From Abelmoschus esculentus (Eukaryota; Streptophyta; Magnoliopsida; Malvales; Malvaceae): DNA of 64,000 nt. Within the stretch, counting starts at the first letter, position 1; every line of letters starts with the position of its first letter. This document shows, piece after piece, positions 58,926 to 64,000 of the stretch. The notes beneath the pieces are model-generated. The model was not told the DNA's origin. It searched no databases and saw only the letters and a program-made list of their open reading frames with translations. The position numbers were made by a program, and so were the translations under genes. The stretch lies in NCBI GenBank assembly GCA_035048815.1, contig JAUCBN010000005.1, positions 17,820,517 to 17,884,516 on the forward strand, given 5' to 3'.

Positions 58926-59406
58926 TCTTTTCCCTTCCATTTTAGTTATTATATTAGGATTAGTTTATATATTATTATTTTTAGTATTTTATATGGTTAT
59001 GCTTTATTTTCAGTATTTTATGTTTTTATGTTTTTTAGAATAAATAAAGCAATGAATACAGAAAAATTATGTTACAACAGGAAGTCTACTGTCGTGGCAG
59101 TACACTGTGTTAGAGCCGTAGAATTCCTAACGGGCAGAAATAGTGTAACGGCTCTCTGCCGAGAAATCCGCCGCGGCAGTAATTGTGCATCGAGGCAGTA
59201 ATTGTCCAACGGCTATTTCTTTTAACAATCATATTTTTACAACCTATATAAGAAGACTCATTGTTGTGCATTATTTAATCTTGCATTCTTGCTACTTTTG
59301 CTTTCTTGAACAATCTTGCTCTCACTATCTTTCCAATCTCTTGAAATTTTCAGAACTCTCTCTATTAATCCAGAATTTTTTTCAAACCATTCTCCATGAA
59401 CAATCA
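58926..59406 (+). other. spacer between protease and ORF2, copy 3
   Basis: No gene is seen. It carries GCCGCGGCAGTAATTG-type motifs near 59165-59200 and ACCTATATAAGAAGACTC at 59241, a TATA-like box 150 bases before ORF2 that recurs in copies 1 and 2 (CCTATATAAGCA near 11999). ORF2 may thus have its own promoter. Confidence 0.5.
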
Positions 59407-60888
59407 ATGACTTCTTACACAAGATTCGCCCCGGCCACTGTTGCTGACCAATTTAACCGCTCGTTCGTTGCTCGACAGTTATAGGAAGAGCAAGGATTTC
59501 AACAGACCAATGAGATATACTTCGGCATTGAATCATACTTGTTCAACAAGATTCAGTATCAAGATTGAGAGGCATTCTGCCTACAGCCACCACCGTTAAA
59601 TGCCACTATTGTGAGAGAATTTTACGTACATGGACCGAGCAAGAACAACCTCTTTGTCCACTACCGAGGCAAGCCTATTCAACTTGATGCCGCAAGTATC
59701 AATGAATTTTATGGTCTCACCCCCACACGTGATGATCATGCCGAATTCGTAGACGGCGTCACCACTCAAGACTATGAAGAGATTAAAGATGAGCTTTGTT
59801 ACAGCAACACCTCATGGGAAATCGGTGCCCATAAAGGTTTAGTAACAAGGCAGAATCTTCAACCCGAGGCCAAGATATGGTGTACTTTTGTCAAGAGACG
59901 ACTTATACCAACCTCCCATAACAGCACAGTGGATCGCAAAAGACTGGTGCTAATCCAGTCTATCATCAAGAAGAGAAACATCAACATTGGAGAGATCATT
60001 CTTCACGAAATTCATGAATGTGATAAGAAAGAACGTGGACCGTTGTATTTCCCATGTTTAATCTCTGCCTTGTGCATTAATGTAGGAGTTTCGGTCGAAG
60101 ACATGGATGAATATACGCCAACTCGGCAGGGATGGAAAAGAGATTTCTGCCACCGAGTTATGCAGATCACACATGCAGAACCTGTCCAGGCAACACCGCA
60201 ATAGTTTAATGCCAAATTCACTGCCGGAGGGAAGTATTCAACAGAAGCACCAGCCTCTGTCGAGCCAACTGTCGCGGCAGACCCATACCAAGAAATTCTG
60301 CAAAGAATGGTAGTCATGGACCTTCGCTAACAACGCTACATGGAGTACCAGTGCGACTTCAACACATCTCTAGCCAACATGCTGCTGCAAAGCTTCCCAC
60401 ATCAAGGGGCGCAATTCCCCGAATTCCCAACCAATATATTTGTTACTGCCACCCCTTACACCAAAACAATACCTTCCCCAAGGCTACAACCATTTTTCCA
60501 GCCACGACCGCATCAACAGTTTCATACTGCCGGACCTTCCAGGCCAGCAAGGTCTGTTGAAGTATCATCTACCAGCCGAAGGACATCCAAGAGACGAGCT
60601 GTCTTTAACTCTCCCCAAAGGGAACCAATCCCTATGCCCAGTTTCAGTAGAGATACACTGTCTCGCGAGATTGACGAATACCACAGTTCATCCCATGAAT
60701 CAGCAATATCCACTACCACGACATGGGGAGGGACGAAAATTATGCACACAGAAAACATGGATGAAGTAGAAGAAGGGGATGAAGTTACTGCACCAATATA
60801 CGACACACCGTCAGTCGAGTTTAGCCGCATCGGTAAGCCAAACAACAACAATCACCAGCACAAGGATCTAGGCGAAAGGCATCAGTAG
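59407..60888 (+). pseudogene. accessory ORF2 (putative plant transposon protein type), copy 3
   Basis: ATG at 59407; stop TAG at 59482 (where copy 1 has Trp), another near 59565, then an open stretch 59611-60204. This holds the domain with Arg-Gly-Lys-Pro-Ile, Ile-Asn-Glu-Phe-Tyr-Gly-Leu, Trp-Cys-Thr-Phe-Val-Lys-Arg-Arg, His-Asn-Ser-Thr-Val and Phe-Pro-Cys-Leu-Ile-Ser-Ala-Leu-Cys. This pattern fits the family annotated as putative plant transposon protein, found next to Athila-type elements. The tail 60340-60888 is Ser/Pro/Gln-rich with a Ser-Lys-Arg-Arg-Ala-Val-Phe motif shared with copy 2 (possible nuclear signal). The role is unknown, and no enzyme motif is seen. Confidence 0.7.
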
Positions 60889-61838
60889 TAAGGCCTAGGA
60901 GAATGCTCCGTACAAGCAGCTCCTCAGAGTCATTGTAAATAATTTCATTTACTGCTTTTGTCTATTTCCATATTTTAATTGTTGTTTGCCTTATATTTTG
61001 AGCATTGAGGACAATGCTCGGTTTGAGTTTTGGGGTATTGTAGGTGCAGAAGCACTGCCGAGGTAACCCACTATCGCGATATTACCATAAAAAAAAAGGA
61101 GTAATTTTTTCTAAAATTTTTTACAATATTCTCTTTTCTTGAATTACTATTTGTTATCTTGTGCTGCCCTACATCAGCCTTGCTTTAGTTTACTCCTTTA
61201 AGACTATAGAAATCTTTCTCCTTACCATGGCCAAGTTCTGTTTTGAAGGGATAACCATAGGATACTCATGGAATAAAACTTAGAAGCTTACTTTAGGGTT
61301 AGAAAGAAAATAAACACTTTTTGGACTTACTTGATGTAGGAATTCTTTTAATAAACTTAGGTGATAAGGACTTAGAACCCTTTGGAAAAATAGCTAGAGG
61401 TGCCTATCATTGGCTCTAGTTCTGCTCTCCTTCATGCTAGAGGTGCCCGAAACTGGCTCTCGTATGCCAAATAGGTGATTAATAAAAAAATAAGAAAAAA
61501 AAGAAAATAGAAAAACGTATATCTTGAGGTGCCCGAAATTGGCTCAAGAATTTTTTTTTAAGGAGACAACTTTAGTCCAAAATTCTATTTGTCTTGAACT
61601 TAGAGTTTATCTAAGAAAGCCTTGAATCAACCTTGTCCATAAAATGCACACATTCACCTAGCCTTATAGCTTGTTTCTTAGTAAAAGTCCTTATGTAAAC
61701 TAGTGGCTAAAACGGAGAGATAGACATGACCATGGTGGGGAGAATAGATGGAAAAGTAAGACCAAGGAGAAGTAAGGTTCGGCAATTTGATGTCTTACAT
61801 TGATTGAGGACAAGCAATAATTCAAGTTTGAGGGTATT
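60889..61838 (+). other. 3' tail of copy 3 with short repeats
   Basis: No gene. GAGGACAATGCTCGGTTTGAG at 61008 is shared with copy 2. The motif GAGGTGCC.GAAA.TGGCTC occurs three times (61398, 61442, 61526). CAAGTTTGAGGGTATT just before the LTR at 61839 is the polypurine-tract candidate. Confidence 0.55.
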
Positions 61839-62495
61839 TGATGAGTTCCTAAAATGCAGTTATTTACTACCCTTCTCATGGTACTTTATGCATCTATTAT
61901 ACACTAACTTGAACTGAAATATGGACTCTTTGCGCAATATTGGATATTCCGTTATCACTACTTACAAAAGTCGAAATTTATAGAGAATGCAGATATTATT
62001 ACACATTCTGTACATGCAAGAATATCCAGGGCCGAAGTAGCAGTGAAGCAATGTTGAGGCCGAGGCAGAAGACAAGGTCGCGGCAGCATCTAAAGTGGTA
62101 GCACCAACATTGGAGGCGCAATGAAAGAAAAAAAATATAGAGAACAATCTGAAATATGCAACGCACTAATTGGACCAGGCTAGCGCGCTAAAAGCCCAAG
62201 TCAAAGACCAAGCGAGAAAACCCTTCTAGAAGGTGGAAAACTTGGAAATATCAGATCCCTTGAAGAAGACTTGTTCCTTACTCCAAGTAGGAGTCTATTT
62301 AGGAAATGTTTACCCTAGGTTAAGACTATATATACCCTAGCCGGCCACATTGTTTAGAGAGCCGATTTTTAGAGAAACCATTCTCTCTAAGAATTGTACC
62401 TAACGACATTATGTTCTAAATTTCTTAGGGATAGGTAAAGGTTGTAGATATTAGTGAGAGGAGATTGATTCTTGTTTCTTTGTTCTAATGCAATA
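61839..62495 (+). mobile_element. 3' LTR of copy 3, truncated
   Basis: Starts TGATGAGTTCC and follows the family LTR to TTCTAATGCAATA, where the other LTRs continue ATAATATCAAAG. Unrelated copia sequence takes over. Confidence 0.85.
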
Positions 62496-62679
62496 GTGAA
62501 TTGGTTTCAAAATCCTTAGTGGGAGCTAAGGTAGTGGATGTAGAGCTTGTTCGAAGCTTGAACCACTATAAATCATTGTGTTCTTTATTTCTCAATTTAT
62601 ACCGAAAATCTCCTACCAAAATTTTTAATATCCAATTCACCCCACTCTTGGCCATTATTCAACGTCGATCAACTCAACA
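62496..62679 (+). mobile_element. Ty1/copia LTR, 3' part
   Basis: Ends CTCAACA two bases before an initiator-Met primer site. GAACCACTATAAATCATTGTG near 62560 is a usual late-LTR motif of plant copia elements. It opens TGAATTGG right at the junction, yet 184 bases is very short, so the LTR is probably cut. Confidence 0.6.
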
Positions 62680-62681
62680 AT

Positions 62682-62693
62682 TGGTATCAGAGC
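62682..62693 (+). other. primer-binding site, initiator tRNA-Met
   Basis: TGGTATCAGAGC, the standard copia primer site, followed by CTAG instead of further pairing. Confidence 0.85.
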
Positions 62694-62766
62694 TAGATCA
62701 TTGAAGGGATTCACCTCCACCAAAGAAGATCCAAGGGTTGTTGATCATCTCTACAACAAGAATCTA

Positions 62767-63990
62767 ATGGCCTTCACTTCCGGGTCGTGGAACGAGTCTC
62801 ACTCCATCACCAAGCCACCTTTCTTCAATGGGGACAACTATCCTTATTCGAAGAATAGGATGAGGCTATTCATCAACTCCAATGATTATGTCCTTTGGGA
62901 TATAATCGAAGATGAACCCTCTATCCCTATGAAGCAAGAAGGAGATCGGCAAGTGCCTAAGAAAAGGAACGAGATGACTGATGAAGAAAAAAGGAGAATG
63001 TCCACAAATGATAAGGCTCTTCACATTCTCTTTTGTGCTTTAGGCCCCGACATCTACTCCAAGATGTCTTCATGTACAAGTGCCAAAGAAGTTTGGGACT
63101 CCTTGGAGACAACTTATGAGGGCACTAACGATGTGAAAGAAACAAAGATTGGTCTTCTCAATTTAAACTATGAAAATTTCAAGATAGAGCCGGATGAAGA
63201 TATCACCAAAATGTTCGATAGATTTTCCATGATTGTCAATAGTCTCAAGGGTTTCGGTGAGATTATTTCGGAAGAGAAACTCGTGAGGAAGCTTATCTAC
63301 TCTCTTCCCGAGTCTTGGGATAGCAAAAGGACGGCTATCATTGAAGCCAAGGACTTGAAGACTCTAAAGCTAGATGCTCTTATGGGATCTCTTCTTACCC
63401 ATGAGATCATGAAAAAAGGAAGAGAAAAAGAGAAAAAGAAAGAAGAGGTAAAGATAGAAAAGAGGGAAGTAGAGAAAAAGAAGCAAGGAATTGCTCTTAA
63501 AGCTTCATTGTCACAAGAAGAAGTGGACACTAGTGAAGAAGAAGAGCTAGAGGAATTGGCCATGGTGGCCAAAAGATTCACAAGACTCATGAGGGCAAAT
63601 AGGAATCAAAGATTCCAACGAAAGAGGGACTTCAAAGCAAAGAGCAAAGAAGAGGAGAAAGATCAAATTATTTGCTATGAATGCAAGAAGCCCGGTCACA
63701 TTAGGACCGATTGCCCCCTATACAAAAGGAAGGGTTTTGAGAAGAAGAAACACAAAGCTCATGTTGCCACTTGGAGTGATGAGGAGTCATCATCCGATAA
63801 GGACAATGAGGTGGCCAACTTGTGTCTCACGGCTCTTGATGAGCCTAAGGTAATCCTTGAACCATCTTGTAATGATTTATCTTATGATGAACTTTATGAT
63901 GCTTATGATGAACTACAAGATGTGTATGATGAGTTGGTTTTAAAATTCAAAGAATCCATTTTGAAAAGCAAGAAAACCATTTCCTATTAG
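62767..63990 (+). CDS. gag: Ty1/copia Gag (N-terminal part of Gag-Pol)
   Basis: ATG at 62767, 74 bases after the primer site, opens 407 codons. A UBN2/gag-type N-terminal domain with Pro-Pro-Phe-Phe-Asn-Gly-Asp-Asn-Tyr (about 17-25) and Ala-Lys-Glu-Val-Trp-Asp-Ser-Leu (about 105) is followed by a Lys/Glu-rich region. Next is a CCHC knuckle with Cys303, Cys306, His311 and Cys316, then an acidic stretch with Asp-Glu-Leu-Tyr-Asp repeats. This order resembles SIRE/Maximus-type copia Gag. The TAG at 63988 follows an A run near 63972, and the next frame stays open to the window edge, so the stop may come from a one-base slip. The pol part lies outside. Confidence 0.85.
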   Translation: MAFTSGSWNESHSITKPPFFNGDNYPYSKNRMRLFINSNDYVLWDIIEDEPSIPMKQEGDRQVPKKRNEMTDEEKRRMSTNDKALHILFCALGPDIYSKMSSCTSAKEVWDSLETTYEGTNDVKETKIGLLNLNYENFKIEPDEDITKMFDRFSMIVNSLKGFGEIISEEKLVRKLIYSLPESWDSKRTAIIEAKDLKTLKLDALMGSLLTHEIMKKGREKEKKKEEVKIEKREVEKKKQGIALKASLSQEEVDTSEEEELEELAMVAKRFTRLMRANRNQRFQRKRDFKAKSKEEEKDQIICYECKKPGHIRTDCPLYKRKGFEKKKHKAHVATWSDEESSSDKDNEVANLCLTALDEPKVILEPSCNDLSYDELYDAYDELQDVYDELVLKFKESILKSKKTISY

Positions 63991-64000
63991 AAATGAAAAA

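Larger units (their letters stand above)
36306..62495 (+). mobile_element. Athila-like gag-protease/ORF2 element, copy 3, with nested Ogre
   Basis: 5' LTR in two halves (36306-36760 and 55330-56223), primer site, gag-protease, accessory ORF2, tail, then a truncated 3' LTR (61839-62495). Without the nested Ogre the internal region is 5.6 kb. No RT, RNase H or integrase is encoded. The first 455 bases of the two LTRs differ at roughly 30-35 positions by eye, about 7 percent. The 3' LTR is cut by a copia sequence. Confidence 0.85.

Overview
This is plant nuclear DNA. The sequence is AT-rich and almost wholly built of LTR retrotransposons, solo LTRs, MITE-like DNA elements and satellite-type repeats. 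Element types (Tat/Ogre, Athila-like, Ty1/copia, hAT and Mutator-type footprints), tRNA-derived primer sites and plant-type introns indicate a eudicot. The Ogre ORF1 and the Athila-side accessory protein resemble proteins I remember from Malvaceae such as cotton, but the genus is only a guess. I see no rRNA, tRNA or CRISPR, and no confident intact host gene. The one host-like locus is a small cysteine-rich secreted peptide gene or pseudogene near 1.2-1.6 kb.

Layout. 1-923 is part of an LTR. 924-4079 is host-like sequence with the peptide locus, a retroposon with long target duplications and a hAT-type element. 4080-14125 holds two broken copies of one Athila-like gag-protease family in opposite orientations, separated by LTRs nested in LTRs and flanked by long direct repeats (3573-4079 and 14126-14905). 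15.2-16.2 kb carries two MITEs. 16.4-26.4 kb is a decayed minus-strand Ty1/copia element split by three solo LTRs of three other families, each with a recognisable target duplication. 26.5-27.1 kb is a LINE 3' remnant. 29424-33223 is a 3.8-kb Mutator-type element with 9-bp target duplications, carrying about twelve copies of a 187-bp satellite and a TTCGAA-rich minisatellite. 33.2-35.7 kb is unassigned AT-rich DNA.

From 35.7 kb to the end is a nest. An Athila-like LTR fragment (35701) is followed by a third copy of the gag-protease family (36306-62495). Its 5' LTR is split by an 18.6-kb Tat/Ogre element (36761-55329, minus strand, TSD GAGTC). The Ogre element has 3.25-kb LTRs that differ by only about 1.3 percent by eye, an arginine-tRNA-type primer site, ORF1, gag, protease with a G-patch-like segment, a predicted in-frame intron, and an intact RT / RNase H / archaeal-type RNase H / integrase ORF. 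Single stops break ORF1 and gag-pro. The host family's LTRs differ by about 7 percent, as expected of an older element. Its 3' LTR is cut at 62495 by a second copia element whose gag runs to the window end.

The three gag-protease copies share one layout: gag, protease, stop, spacer, then an accessory ORF, with no reverse transcriptase, RNase H or integrase. This looks like a non-autonomous family that would depend on enzymes supplied by others. The Ogre element has the enzyme set. The window therefore records successive invasion, solo-LTR formation and decay rather than cooperating cellular genes.
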